From DYJK01 sp040755055 (GTDB taxonomy: Bacteria > Bacteroidota > Ignavibacteria > Ignavibacteriales > Melioribacteraceae), in assembly GCA_040755055.1 (NCBI GenBank), contig JBFMBS010000017.1, positions 1 through 64,000 of the forward strand: DNA of 64,000 nt, written 5' to 3'. Below, one piece after another: positions 52,112 to 59,893 of the stretch. Each line of letters opens with the position of its first letter. Positions within the stretch are counted from its first letter, which is position 1. Below the pieces are notes generated by a model. The model was not told where the DNA came from, did no database searches, and was given only the letters and a program-made list of their open reading frames with translations. The position numbers and the translations under genes were made by a program.

Positions 52112-53305
52112 TTATTCTTCCTCTCCAAATGTTTCTTTCATCAATTCTGATTTTAGGAAGAACACTCCTTTGGTTACAATTCTTTCACCTTTTGTTAATC
52201 CGCTCACTACTTCTCTCATTCCGGCTAACTCAATTCCTGTTTCTACATTACGCCTGGTAAAAGTGGAATCGTTCTCAACTATAAATACGTAAGATTCATT
52301 TCCTTCTTTAACCATTGCATCTGTTGGAATTACAATTCCTTTTGTATTGCTGTTGATTGGTATGAACAATTCACCAAACATATTTGGCTTCAACTTGTTA
52401 TTTATATTTTGAAGCGAAGCCCTCACTTTTATTGTTCTTGAATGCTCGTCAATTGTTTGTCCAACAAGAATGACTTCACCTTTGAACTTTTCATTTGGAT
52501 ATGCAGCAGTAGTGAATTCAATTTTTGGTTTGCCTGAAACTTTTGCCAAATCCTTTTCATAAATCTGTCCTTCAGCCCAAAGGTTAGAGATATTCATTAT
52601 CTTAAAAGCAGTTGTGTTTGCCTCAACCAATTGACCAATTACAACATTTCGTTCTGTTACAATTCCACTTATTGGTGCTTTAATCGGCAGCACGCCTGCA
52701 ATATGTTCCGAATCGGCGCTGGTTTCTATATCGTTGTGTTCTAAACCAATTGAATGAATTCTTTTATCTTCAGCATTGTATTCCGCCAATGCTTTTTCAT
52801 ATTCTGCTTTGGCTTCAAGAAATGATTTTTGTGAGCCGACATTCTGTTCAAGCAAAGTTTGCTGACGTTCATAAGCAGCTTTGGTAAAATCAAGCGAAGC
52901 TTTAGCTTGTAAGAATACTGCTTTTATTTCACCTATTTCAAGACCCTCAACGTGCATTAATACTTGTCCCTCTTTTACGTAATCGCCTTCCTTCACATAT
53001 ACTTCGTGGACTCTTCCTTGCACTAATGAACTAACCTGTGCCTCATAATCCTGGTTCGTTATAAGTTTAGCCGGTGCTCTTAATGTCCCGCTTATTGTTC
53101 CTTCCTTTACTTCATCAAAGGAAAGGTCTATTTTATTTCTTGCTTCGGAAGACAGAACAACTTCACTTACTTCGTGTGATTCTTCTTCTGATTTTTCATT
53201 AGTTGTTTCTTCCGGTTTATTATCACCGCAGCCAACTAATCCCAAAGCAGTAATGAACATTATTATTAACATTATTTTAAGATTTGATTTAATTTCTTTC
53301 AGCAT
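52112..53305 (-). CDS. RND periplasmic adaptor lipoprotein, CzcB-type
   Basis: 397 residues: lipobox LVGC (Cys-26), then a charged linker (EETTNEKSEEESHE) and the membrane-fusion-protein core: YEAQVSSLVQGRVHEVYVKEGDYVKEGQVLMHVEG (lipoyl-like half), a long alpha hairpin, IKAPISGIVTERNVVIGQLVEANTTAFKI (second half), beta-barrel with LWAEGQIYEKD, and VSGLTKGERIVTKGVFFLKSEL. It links the RND pump to the outer-membrane channel. The linker contains His and Glu that could bind metal. AATAGGAG upstream. Confidence 0.92.
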   Translation of the reverse strand: MLKEIKSNLKIMLIIMFITALGLVGCGDNKPEETTNEKSEEESHEVSEVVLSSEARNKIDLSFDEVKEGTISGTLRAPAKLITNQDYEAQVSSLVQGRVHEVYVKEGDYVKEGQVLMHVEGLEIGEIKAVFLQAKASLDFTKAAYERQQTLLEQNVGSQKSFLEAKAEYEKALAEYNAEDKRIHSIGLEHNDIETSADSEHIAGVLPIKAPISGIVTERNVVIGQLVEANTTAFKIMNISNLWAEGQIYEKDLAKVSGKPKIEFTTAAYPNEKFKGEVILVGQTIDEHSRTIKVRASLQNINNKLKPNMFGELFIPINSNTKGIVIPTDAMVKEGNESYVFIVENDSTFTRRNVETGIELAGMREVVSGLTKGERIVTKGVFFLKSELMKETFGEEE

Positions 53306-53368
53306 TTTTTACTCCTATTTCCAAATTCATTTTAACTTCCTTTTTCAAATTTCTATTGTTTCCTAAAA

Positions 53369-53399
53369 GTCCTTCCCTTTGGGAAGGATTTAGGATGGG
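53369..53399. repeat. Palindromic repeat unit between adaptor and outer-membrane channel genes
   Basis: AGTCCTTCCCTTTGGGAAGG followed by ATTTAGGATGGG. Same layout as units at 48321, 48974 and 56145. Confidence 0.6.
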
Positions 53400-53400
53400 C

Positions 53401-54648
53401 TTATAAGTTTTGTCCGACCGTTTCTTCAAGTGTAAATATCGAACGGTAATAATTGAACAACACATTCGCATAATTGCTGTTGGCACCAATCAAAGTTTGT
53501 CTTGCCTGCAGAAACTCTATGTAAGTAATTTCGCCTGCATCATAACTTGCAGATGCAGAACGGTAAACTTCTACTGCCTGCGGCAGAATATCACTTATGT
53601 AAAGATTAACCTGTCTTAAATTATTTTCATAATCATTGTAAGCGCTTCTTAATCTCAGATAAACTTCATTCTTTGTTAATTGCAATTCCGATTCTGCAAT
53701 ATTTACATTTGCAGTTGCTTCTTGAATTTGTCCTCTGTTTTCAAACAGAAACCAGAGCGGGACAGAAATTCCAAATGAAGCTCCGTAGAAACCATTGTCT
53801 CCATCTCTTGTTTGTCTGAAATAAGCAAGATTAAAGTTGGGGAGAAGAGAAGACCACGCCAGCGATTTATCAATTGATGATGTGCTTACATTTAACTCTG
53901 AAATTTTTATCTGTTGATTAACCGATAGTGACAGATTATATAACTCATCAAAAGCAAGTTTTTCAGAAGGTGTAAAAGTTAAACTATCTGCAAGAGTAAA
54001 AATTTCATCTGTCCGCTTTCCATATCCTAACACAAAATTTAATTCTGCATTGGCAGTTCTCAGTTCATTGTTTGCAACCTCTAAATTATTTGATGCTTCA
54101 GTAAACTGAACTTTAGCAGTTAATCTTTCCAGATTAGTTCCTTCGCCAACATTGTATCGTATCTCTGCCTTCTTTGAAAAATCTTCGGTTATCTTTCTGT
54201 TTTCTTCTGCTATTCCAAAAAGTTCTTTCTTTGCAAGAACATTGTAATAAGCAGATTTAATCTGTGCTGTTATTATAATTTCGGTTCGCTTCAATCCATA
54301 ATATGCAATATCTTCCTGTGTGCTGAACTTAGAACCTTTCAGAAAATAATTAGTAGGGAACTCAAAAGATTGACTTACTTCTTGCGTCCTTTCACTAAAA
54401 CTTCCAAGACTTTTATCTTTTGGCGTCCACTCATACCGCACAGAAATATCCGGTGCCGGCAGCGATATACCGCTCCAGAATCTTCCTTTAGCTGAATTTA
54501 TTTCTTGCTGTGCAGATTTTATTTCCGGATTATTCTTTAATCCTATTTCAATTGCTTCGCTTAATGTTAATTCCTTGTTCATTCCTTCCTGTCCATAAAT
54601 TATATTGACCGTGAAAGCCAGAATGAACAAAGCAAATAGTTGCTTCAT
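53401..54648 (-). CDS. TolC-family outer-membrane channel, CzcC-type
   Basis: 415 residues with a signal peptide (MKQLFALFILAFTVNIIYG) and the TolC/OEP fold: LTLSEAIEIGLKNNPEIKSAQQEINSAKGRF, APDISVRYEWTPKD, LVGANSNYANVLFNYYRSIFTLEETVG. The shape matches CzcC/CusC. It forms the outer duct of the pump. The gene is first of the pump trio (minus strand: CzcC, CzcB, CzcA). TTGGAG upstream. Confidence 0.92.
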   Translation of the reverse strand: MKQLFALFILAFTVNIIYGQEGMNKELTLSEAIEIGLKNNPEIKSAQQEINSAKGRFWSGISLPAPDISVRYEWTPKDKSLGSFSERTQEVSQSFEFPTNYFLKGSKFSTQEDIAYYGLKRTEIIITAQIKSAYYNVLAKKELFGIAEENRKITEDFSKKAEIRYNVGEGTNLERLTAKVQFTEASNNLEVANNELRTANAELNFVLGYGKRTDEIFTLADSLTFTPSEKLAFDELYNLSLSVNQQIKISELNVSTSSIDKSLAWSSLLPNFNLAYFRQTRDGDNGFYGASFGISVPLWFLFENRGQIQEATANVNIAESELQLTKNEVYLRLRSAYNDYENNLRQVNLYISDILPQAVEVYRSASASYDAGEITYIEFLQARQTLIGANSNYANVLFNYYRSIFTLEETVGQNL

Positions 54649-54679
54649 AATTTCTCCAAATACTTTTATAAATTCTTAT

Positions 54680-54721
54680 CCCGATTTTATCGGGGAATGT
54701 AGTAATCCCTTCAAGAAGGGA
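54680..54721. repeat. Two adjacent palindromic units
   Basis: CCCGATTTTATCGGG (54680-54694) and TCCCTTCAAGAAGGGA (54706-54721), between the TolC-type gene and the small Cys protein gene. They could also act as a weak terminator for the regulator operon. Confidence 0.5.
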
Positions 54722-54746
54722 AATAAAAAAGAATGGTTAAGGAATG

Positions 54747-55091
54747 TTAAATCAGAAATGTTCTGTTGAAAAGATAAACTTCAGTTGTTTTTTGTGGTGT
54801 GTGGAAATGTTCTGAATCTAATATTGTAAATGCTTTAGTTGATTGTTTCGTTTCATCAATGCAATGGAAACAAATTGATTTATCAACTTTCAGACTTACA
54901 ACACTCTTAGAAATGTCTTTTGTAATTTTTGTAGCTGCTGTCTTTACAATTTCACAGTAATCGTGTGCGCCGTGATTATCCCCATCATAGTTAAGCAAAC
55001 CAGCTTCCGAATGAAGAAATGTAAAAACTATCACTGTAAGAATGATTGCAGCAATAATTTTTGTCGTTTTATTTATGTAATCTATCAGCAT
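54747..55091 (-). CDS. Small exported/membrane-anchored protein next to the metal repressor
   Basis: 114 residues: hydrophobic segment IIAAIILTVIVFTFLHSEAGLL near the N-terminus, then a polar domain with His and Cys (DGDNHGAHDYCEIVKTAATKI, KSICFHCIDETKQS, HFHTPQK). The CFHC pair and histidines could bind metal. No known domain. The ATG at 55091 is 1 bp after the repressor stop, so the two are coupled; an in-frame Met at 55103 is less likely. Confidence 0.6.
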   Translation of the reverse strand: MLIDYINKTTKIIAAIILTVIVFTFLHSEAGLLNYDGDNHGAHDYCEIVKTAATKITKDISKSVVSLKVDKSICFHCIDETKQSTKAFTILDSEHFHTPQKTTEVYLFNRTFLI

Positions 55092-55092
55092 A

Positions 55093-55482
55093 CTATTCTG
55101 CATATTCCTTGCAATGCTTAGACGCTTCATTTACTATTTTATTTATATGCTCATCATCTAAAGAATAATAAACCATCTTACCTTCTTTTCTATAGTTCAC
55201 CAATCTGTTATTCTTTAATAATCTTAATTGATGAGAAATAGCAGAAACAGAAACACCGGTTAAAGCCGCTATATCACAGACGCATAACTCATCTTCTGAA
55301 AGCGATAATAAAATTTTTAACCTGGTAAAATCACTTAAACTCTTAAAAGTTTCAGAAAGTTCATTTATAAAAGAATCTTCCGGCAGTTTTTTCTTAACAG
55401 CTTTTACCTTCTTTTCATCAATGAATTCGACTTCACAAACTATATCATTATTCTTATTCACATCACTTGAGCAATTGTTCAA
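55093..55482 (-). CDS. ArsR/SmtB-type metal-sensing repressor
   Basis: 129 residues. Winged helix: LSDFTRLKILLSLSEDELCVCDIAALTGVSVSAISHQLRLLKNNRLVNYRKEGKMVYYSL. ELCVCD matches the alpha3 Cys site of CadC/CmtR-type sensors. The N-terminal Cys residues and the C-terminal D-x-HINKIVNEASKHCKE match the alpha5 site of SmtB. It likely represses the pump genes and releases DNA on binding Zn, Cd or Pb. The TTG at 55482 is the outermost start, but the predicted transcription start falls at the same place, so a start at the in-frame GTG 55461 is possible. Confidence 0.88.
   Translation of the reverse strand: MNNCSSDVNKNNDIVCEVEFIDEKKVKAVKKKLPEDSFINELSETFKSLSDFTRLKILLSLSEDELCVCDIAALTGVSVSAISHQLRLLKNNRLVNYRKEGKMVYYSLDDEHINKIVNEASKHCKEYAE
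55467..55482 (-). promoter_or_regulatory. Candidate ArsR/SmtB operator
   Basis: 16-bp palindrome TTGAGCAATTGTTCAA with one mismatched pair, centred at the predicted transcription start of the repressor gene, 5 bp downstream of the -10 box. It fits the TGAAC/GTTCA half-site style of SmtB/ArsR operators. Confidence 0.6.
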
Positions 55483-55487
55483 ATGAA

Positions 55488-55516
55488 ATATAAAGATAAT
55501 TCCTATTTCTTGTCAA
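55488..55516 (-). promoter_or_regulatory. Promoter of the metal-resistance operon
   Basis: On the minus strand TTGACA (55511-55516), a 17-bp spacer and TTATAT (55488-55493). Transcription would start near 55481, at the repressor start and the candidate operator. Confidence 0.65.
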
Positions 55517-55533
55517 GTTATTTGTGTCCAATA

Positions 55534-55570
55534 ACAAAAAAGCCCGCCCTGATTTCATCAGAACGAGCTT
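55534..55570 (-). terminator. Terminator of tRNA-Arg(ACG)
   Basis: Minus-strand hairpin with a 14-bp stem (AAGCTCGTTCTGAT against ATCAGGGCGGGCTT, using several G-U pairs), a 3-nt loop and a TTTTTT tail. It lies 60 bp after the tRNA 3' end. Confidence 0.75.
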
Positions 55571-55629
55571 TATAATCACCAAAGTATTTGTTTTACCTTA
55601 TACCTTTATACCATATACCTACTCTCTAG

Positions 55630-55703
55630 TACGCCCGGAAGGATTCGAACCCTCAACCTTTTGGTCCGTAGCCAAACGCTCTATCCAATTGAGCTACGGG
55701 CGC
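55630..55703 (-). tRNA. tRNA-Arg(ACG)
   Basis: 74 nt, complete cloverleaf on the minus strand: acceptor GCGCCCG/CGGGCGU, D arm AGCTCAATTGGATAGAGC, anticodon stem UUUGG/CCAAA with loop CUACGGA (anticodon ACG), T arm GAGGG-UUCGAAU-CCUUC. A34 is the substrate of TadA. CCA is not encoded. Its 3' end faces the island at 28.6-55.6 kb. Compare the 3' fragment at 28594-28638. Confidence 0.93.
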
Positions 55704-55811
55704 GTAATTTTTGTTTTTCAAATATAGTCTAATTAAGAATTTTTTACAATCATTTTATGTCTGAACCTCTACTAAAATTCTATTTTTTCTTAAAAACTTC
55801 CGTCTCAACTC

Positions 55812-56102
55812 TTACTTTTCAAACAAACTTGTCTCAAAAACAGCTTTATGTTCAACTTTACCTATTGATTTCTTTTCAGTAGTTGAGAAACCGTTTTTCT
55901 TAAGCTTCCGGTTTGGATTCTTTCCCAATCTAAAAGTATAAAGCGGACAATCCTGGATGATACATTCTCTCACTTCTTTTTTGGAACCGCCAGAACAATC
56001 CAGACATTTAGCTTTTATCGCCTTAACTGGCGATAATCTTTTTGTGGTTTTGTCTTTCAATTCAATAAATCCCGCATTACGGGATTTCACTTCGTTCAAC
56101 AT
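55812..56102 (-). CDS. Zinc-finger-like mobile-element protein
   Basis: 96 residues. The core AIKAKCLDCSGGSKKEVRECIIQDCPLYTFRLGKNP has four Cys in a CxxC...C...C layout and matches small proteins I know from Bacteroidota mobile elements. The rest is basic and low-complexity. Residues 6-12 (KSRNAGF) are encoded by a 21-bp palindrome, AAATCCCG-CATTA-CGGGATTT (56067-56087), inserted in frame at the N-terminus. GGAG upstream. Function unknown; possibly DNA-binding. Confidence 0.65.
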   Translation of the reverse strand: MLNEVKSRNAGFIELKDKTTKRLSPVKAIKAKCLDCSGGSKKEVRECIIQDCPLYTFRLGKNPNRKLKKNGFSTTEKKSIGKVEHKAVFETSLFEK

Positions 56103-56144
56103 TTTTTACTCCATATTTTGTTACTAATTTTTTAGTCTTTCAAA

Positions 56145-56185
56145 AGTCCTTCTCCTTTCTAAGGAGAAGGATTTAGGATGAGGTT
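56145..56185. repeat. Palindromic repeat unit (AGTCC...GGATTTAGGATGAGG type)
   Basis: AGTCCTTCTCC-TTTCTAA-GGAGAAGG then ATTTAGGATGAGG. It is the longest of four units with this layout, in the gap between two mobile-element genes. Confidence 0.6.
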
Positions 56186-56257
56186 GGACAAATGGACAAA
56201 CCAAAATCCATTTATACTACTACTACTATTAATTATTCTTACTAACTCCATCTTCCA

Positions 56258-56301
56258 TTTTCCATTTAACAACTTGTCCCGCTTTGCGGGATTTTCCATT
56301 T
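56258..56301. repeat. TCCCGC-TTT-GCGGGA palindrome with flanking direct repeats
   Basis: The palindrome at 56277-56291 lies inside a unit flanked by a 10-bp direct repeat TTTTCCATTT (56258-56267 and 56292-56301). The repeat is low in complexity, so the case is weaker than at 58812-58852. Confidence 0.45.
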
Positions 56302-56368
56302 CTTTTTTGTCCTTTTGTCCATCCCTTAGAAAAATCCGTGTAAATCCGTTTAATCCGTGTTCAATTTC

Positions 56369-58798
56369 TTAAAAAACTTCCGTCCTCAAAAAATCCATTT
56401 GTCCATTATCTTCAGCTTTATCAGTTTTCTTTCTAAAAGTTATATACCTATCCGCTCCGGATTTCCTTTCATCAATTTTCAGATCGTACAATTCAGCATA
56501 GACTTTTATCCACTTAGAAAAACTATTCTGCTTCATCTGTCCAAAATCTTCATAAATTCTTTTGAAGCTCTCGAACAATTCCTTTTTATTATGCTCTTTA
56601 CCAATTGGTATTTCCTTAATGAATTCTTCAAACTCCGGTGCCGTTTCATCAATCAATTTTTTCTTAATCAAATTCACGTACTCATATTCCTTCAATCCGT
56701 TTTTAAGATAATATTGGCAGCACTCGATCATAAAATTGTCAAACGCAGTCCATTGAGCAGCATCCCATTCATCAAAGAACAACTTCCCGAAATCATCTTT
56801 CGGTTTATGCTTTGCATTATAGAAATCGGAAAACTCAATAAGGAATTGCCGGTCAGTCGAAGAATCATCACTGCCGGAAATGGAATGATTTGTTGTGATT
56901 ATAATTTTAGGTGTTCGCTCAAACGGTATTGAGTATTCATTCTTATTTTTCTTCTCAATAGTAATGCCTTCAGTGATGATAGAGAACAGCTTCTCAAAAC
57001 CAAATTTCTTTGTTACATCATCAAACAAAATTATTTGAGTATCCGGGCTTACAGATTGAAAAGGGAAACTTTTATCAAACCTGAAATTCTTCCCATCAAT
57101 TCTAAGAACATTTTTTATATTGGAAATCGCTTTTGCTATTAATCCTTTCCCAGACCTTCCATAAGCATTGTCACTTAACTTTTCATCTAAAAAAATTATT
57201 GCTTTTGTGCAAGCCGGATCTTTGAAGCTATGCAGTAAGAAACCAATAGCAGATTTCAAAGCATTAATTCTCTGTTCGTTATTTCTGCAAACATTTTTTA
57301 CGAACTGTTTGAAATCAGAATCGGTGCTGGCTTTAACAAAGTCTCTTTTAATTAACTGCCTTTCCCAAATACATCCTTTTAGTTCGTCAAAATTTCTTGT
57401 TACTACATCAGTTTCAGTAACCACAACAAAACAATTTTTAAAAAAGAACAATACTTTATCCTTACCATCCTCAACATAATCCAATTCTAAAGTTTTCAGA
57501 CATTCAAGCGTAGCATCACTGAACAAATTCTTTGCGGTTTTAATAATGATTTCTCTAACTAAACTTTTCAGTCCTGTATCGCTAATCTCATTCACATAGT
57601 CTAAAACAAAATCTTTAATAATTACCGTTGTTACTTCTCTTACTATATTGTGTGTTACCTGGATATAGATATAATCTTTTCCAAGAAATATTTTTCCAAA
57701 ACCTTCTTCTTCTAAAAACTCAATCAACAGATTTCTTATTATACTTACCTTGCCCTCTGTTATATGCCAGAACGATTTTTTAGGAAATGTGAAGCCAAAC
57801 TTCTTTGCAATCTCAAAGAAAGTCCCAAGAGTAATATTTCCCCGATAATCTTTAAGTAAGCTGTCAAACTTTTTATTCAGTACAGCTTCAGTATCTTCTG
57901 GATATTTTGGATTATCCTTTCCAATCAATAAAAAGAATTCTCTTCCTTCTTCTCCCAACGAAGCCAATGCAAAACCAATCCTTAAATACTCATCATAATT
58001 ATCAATCTTACCGTTTAAGAATTCCGCAGCATCTTTTACAAACCTTTTATCAACAATTTTATTTTTTATGTCCTTTATGCTTGTCTCTGCGAATCCCGAT
58101 TTATCGGGAGAAGCCGGATCCTTTTTGTCTTTGGAATTTACTTCGCTTACTTTTTCAGCGTTACTCTCACTTTCCAAAACACAAAACTCTTTCAACACCT
58201 CAATCAGTTTCCCAACTCCTATATTAAGAGGTTCTTGTGAGGGCAATCCATTCCACTGAATTCTCCCTTCATTGAAGGGAGTACCGGCTTTAGCCGGGGA
58301 GGGATGTATAAATTCATATTGTTTACCACTTGGATGAAAAGAAGGGGGCAAAACTGTTTGACAGTTTTTCCACCGTAATTCGATATGATCGCATAAACCA
58401 TTTTCCTTCAGCTGAAGTTTGTAGTATGACTTATCCCCGGATAAAACTTTAATGATATATGAATCATCATCACAATAAAACCAAATATGATAACCTTTTC
58501 CGCTTCCACTTTTTACAATCCATTGATACTCTGAAGGCAATCCAAGCTTTCTTACAAACTGTTTTACTATTTCATAACTATTAACCTTATCAAAATCCAA
58601 ACACCTCAATTTATTGATTCCAGAAATTGCACCAATGCCATTTACCTTTTCATTCCATCCTAAACCATCAATATCACTCATCAACATTTCTTCAGCTTGC
58701 CACTTTTCCCAATTACTTTTCGGTACTTTATTCTCAAGTGGCAGCAAATTAAAACCAAATGATTCATAATAATCTTTTGCTATTTCCCTAAATTGCAT
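56369..58798 (-). CDS. PrimPol-type primase fused to SF3 helicase
   Basis: 809 residues. 1-130 is a bifunctional primase/polymerase domain (GFNLLPLENKVPKSNWEKWQ, LRCLDFDKVN, SGSGKGYHIWFYCDDD with the S..H motif). The C-terminal half is an SF3 helicase: Walker A GRSGKGLIA, Walker B QIILFDDV, motif C PKIIITTNHS. It replicates the mobile element. Two palindromic units lie in frame: DPASPDKSGFAE (58095-58110) and PSPAKAGTPFNEG (58263-58297). The start at 58798 has GAGGAAGGG upstream; an ATG at 58813 overlaps the integrase gene. Confidence 0.87.
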   Translation of the reverse strand: MQFREIAKDYYESFGFNLLPLENKVPKSNWEKWQAEEMLMSDIDGLGWNEKVNGIGAISGINKLRCLDFDKVNSYEIVKQFVRKLGLPSEYQWIVKSGSGKGYHIWFYCDDDSYIIKVLSGDKSYYKLQLKENGLCDHIELRWKNCQTVLPPSFHPSGKQYEFIHPSPAKAGTPFNEGRIQWNGLPSQEPLNIGVGKLIEVLKEFCVLESESNAEKVSEVNSKDKKDPASPDKSGFAETSIKDIKNKIVDKRFVKDAAEFLNGKIDNYDEYLRIGFALASLGEEGREFFLLIGKDNPKYPEDTEAVLNKKFDSLLKDYRGNITLGTFFEIAKKFGFTFPKKSFWHITEGKVSIIRNLLIEFLEEEGFGKIFLGKDYIYIQVTHNIVREVTTVIIKDFVLDYVNEISDTGLKSLVREIIIKTAKNLFSDATLECLKTLELDYVEDGKDKVLFFFKNCFVVVTETDVVTRNFDELKGCIWERQLIKRDFVKASTDSDFKQFVKNVCRNNEQRINALKSAIGFLLHSFKDPACTKAIIFLDEKLSDNAYGRSGKGLIAKAISNIKNVLRIDGKNFRFDKSFPFQSVSPDTQIILFDDVTKKFGFEKLFSIITEGITIEKKNKNEYSIPFERTPKIIITTNHSISGSDDSSTDRQFLIEFSDFYNAKHKPKDDFGKLFFDEWDAAQWTAFDNFMIECCQYYLKNGLKEYEYVNLIKKKLIDETAPEFEEFIKEIPIGKEHNKKELFESFKRIYEDFGQMKQNSFSKWIKVYAELYDLKIDERKSGADRYITFRKKTDKAEDNGQMDFLRTEVF
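58095..58110. repeat. In-frame palindrome in the primase-helicase gene, unit 1
   Basis: TCCCGAT-TT-ATCGGGA, perfect 7-bp arms, read through as part of a charged linker (about residue 230) between the primase and helicase domains. Confidence 0.7.
58263..58297. repeat. In-frame palindromes in the primase-helicase gene, unit 2
   Basis: CTCCCTTCA-T-TGAAGGGAG (58263-58281) and CCGGCT-TT-AGCCGG (58284-58297) side by side, read as PAKAGTPFNEG at about residues 168-178, between predicted domains. Confidence 0.7.
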
Positions 58799-58809
58799 CC
58801 CTTCCTCAT

Positions 58810-59817
58810 TCAATCTTGTAATCTTTTCCCGCTTGCGGGATAATCTTGTAATTTGCCCTGGTCAAACGTCCTTATCGCTTCCTTCAGCGAATCCATATTC
58901 AAATGAGAATAAATCTCAGTCGTAGAAATCGAAGAATGTCCGAGCAGCTCTTTAATCGTGTAAAGTGAAACGCCTTTCTGTGCAAGGTTAGAAGCAAAAG
59001 AATGTCTTAACGAATGGAAGTGAATTGATTTATCTATTCCAGCACCTCTGCAAGCTTTCTTAAAAGCTTTAGAAAAATAATCCCCGGTATATTTCTCACC
59101 ACTTGGTTTACTAAAAACGTACTTACTCCCAATCGGAATTATTTTTTCATTCTCTCTTTGGTTTAGGATTGAGGTGAGCCCTTCATCGCAAATCGGAATA
59201 TATCTTTGATTTCTTCCCTTAGTAGTAAATTCCTCATCTCCGACAGTAATTATCCTGGTAATGAGATTTACATTTCGCCAAGTTAAATTCACTAATTCAT
59301 TTAACCGCATTCCTGTGTAAAATGCAGTAACAACAAAATCTCTTACAATATCTATATCAATTTTCTCGCAAATTAATGCAAGATGTTTTTCATCTAGGTA
59401 TGCCGGATTTACCTGCTGCTTTTTCGGCAGCTTCACTTTAAGGAAATAATTCTCTTTTACATAGCTCCAATCAACAGCTTTATTAAATGCTGCTTTCAAT
59501 GTTTTCACATATACCCGATAACCTTTAACAACCTTCCGCTGAAGGTGAGAGATGAAGCTTTCAATATCTTTTAATCCAAGAGAATGAATAGGTTTTTGAT
59601 TTCCGAAATAATCAGTTAAATGCTTTAACGAAGCAATTACAGATTTGTGATAACCTGCTGAACGATTCTCTTTTATCAGTTTGCAGTATTCTTCAGCAAA
59701 CACACGAAGCGTTACAACTTCTTTCTGGTCCTGTGAAGGAATAATAGAAAGCAGTACCTTCATCTTTTCTATATCATCTACGGAGAATTGTTTTAGTATG
59801 TTGTTAAATCCTTCCAT
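58810..59817 (-). CDS. Tyrosine integrase/recombinase of the right element
   Basis: 335 residues. SAM-like N-terminal DNA-binding domain (about 35-140), then the catalytic domain with TGMRLNELVNLTW (Arg), HFHSLRHSFASNL (His, Arg) and LLGHSSISTTEIYSH (His, Tyr). It is related to the integrase at 28723. The last residues LQDYPASGKRLQD include the Tyr-Pro-Ala-Ser-Gly-Lys part encoded by a palindromic insert. Its stop overlaps an upstream ATG of the primase gene. Ahead of it is the excisionase-like gene. GGAAG precedes the ATG. Confidence 0.92.
   Translation of the reverse strand: MEGFNNILKQFSVDDIEKMKVLLSIIPSQDQKEVVTLRVFAEEYCKLIKENRSAGYHKSVIASLKHLTDYFGNQKPIHSLGLKDIESFISHLQRKVVKGYRVYVKTLKAAFNKAVDWSYVKENYFLKVKLPKKQQVNPAYLDEKHLALICEKIDIDIVRDFVVTAFYTGMRLNELVNLTWRNVNLITRIITVGDEEFTTKGRNQRYIPICDEGLTSILNQRENEKIIPIGSKYVFSKPSGEKYTGDYFSKAFKKACRGAGIDKSIHFHSLRHSFASNLAQKGVSLYTIKELLGHSSISTTEIYSHLNMDSLKEAIRTFDQGKLQDYPASGKRLQD
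58812..58852. repeat. Palindromic insertion with 11-bp direct repeat
   Basis: Palindrome TCCCGC-TT-GCGGGA (58827-58840) lies between two exact copies of AATCTTGTAAT (58812-58822 and 58842-58852) at the C-terminus of the integrase gene. A unit inserted with target duplication explains why LQD is repeated in the protein tail. Confidence 0.65.
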
Positions 59818-59861
59818 TTGGCTTCCAACAATTTTTAATCTGTGTTAATCCGTTAAACCTG

Positions 59862-59876
59862 TCCCGCTTTGCGGGA
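59862..59876. repeat. TCCCGC-TTT-GCGGGA palindrome in intergenic DNA
   Basis: Same unit as at 56277, between the excisionase-like and integrase genes, inside a stretch with repeated AATCTGTG/AATCCGTG motifs. Confidence 0.55.
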
Positions 59877-59893
59877 TCAGTGAAATCCGTGTT

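Noticed and set aside
55524..55727. Open frame of 67 codons containing RPEGFEPSTFWSVAKRSIQLSYGR
   Set aside because: It runs antisense across tRNA-Arg(ACG). This peptide pattern is a known artefact of translating the complement of tRNA genes.
56357..56932. 191-codon plus-strand frame opposite the primase-helicase gene
   Set aside because: It is antisense to conserved helicase motifs, with a Phe/Ile/Leu-rich translation typical of the complement of AT-rich genes.
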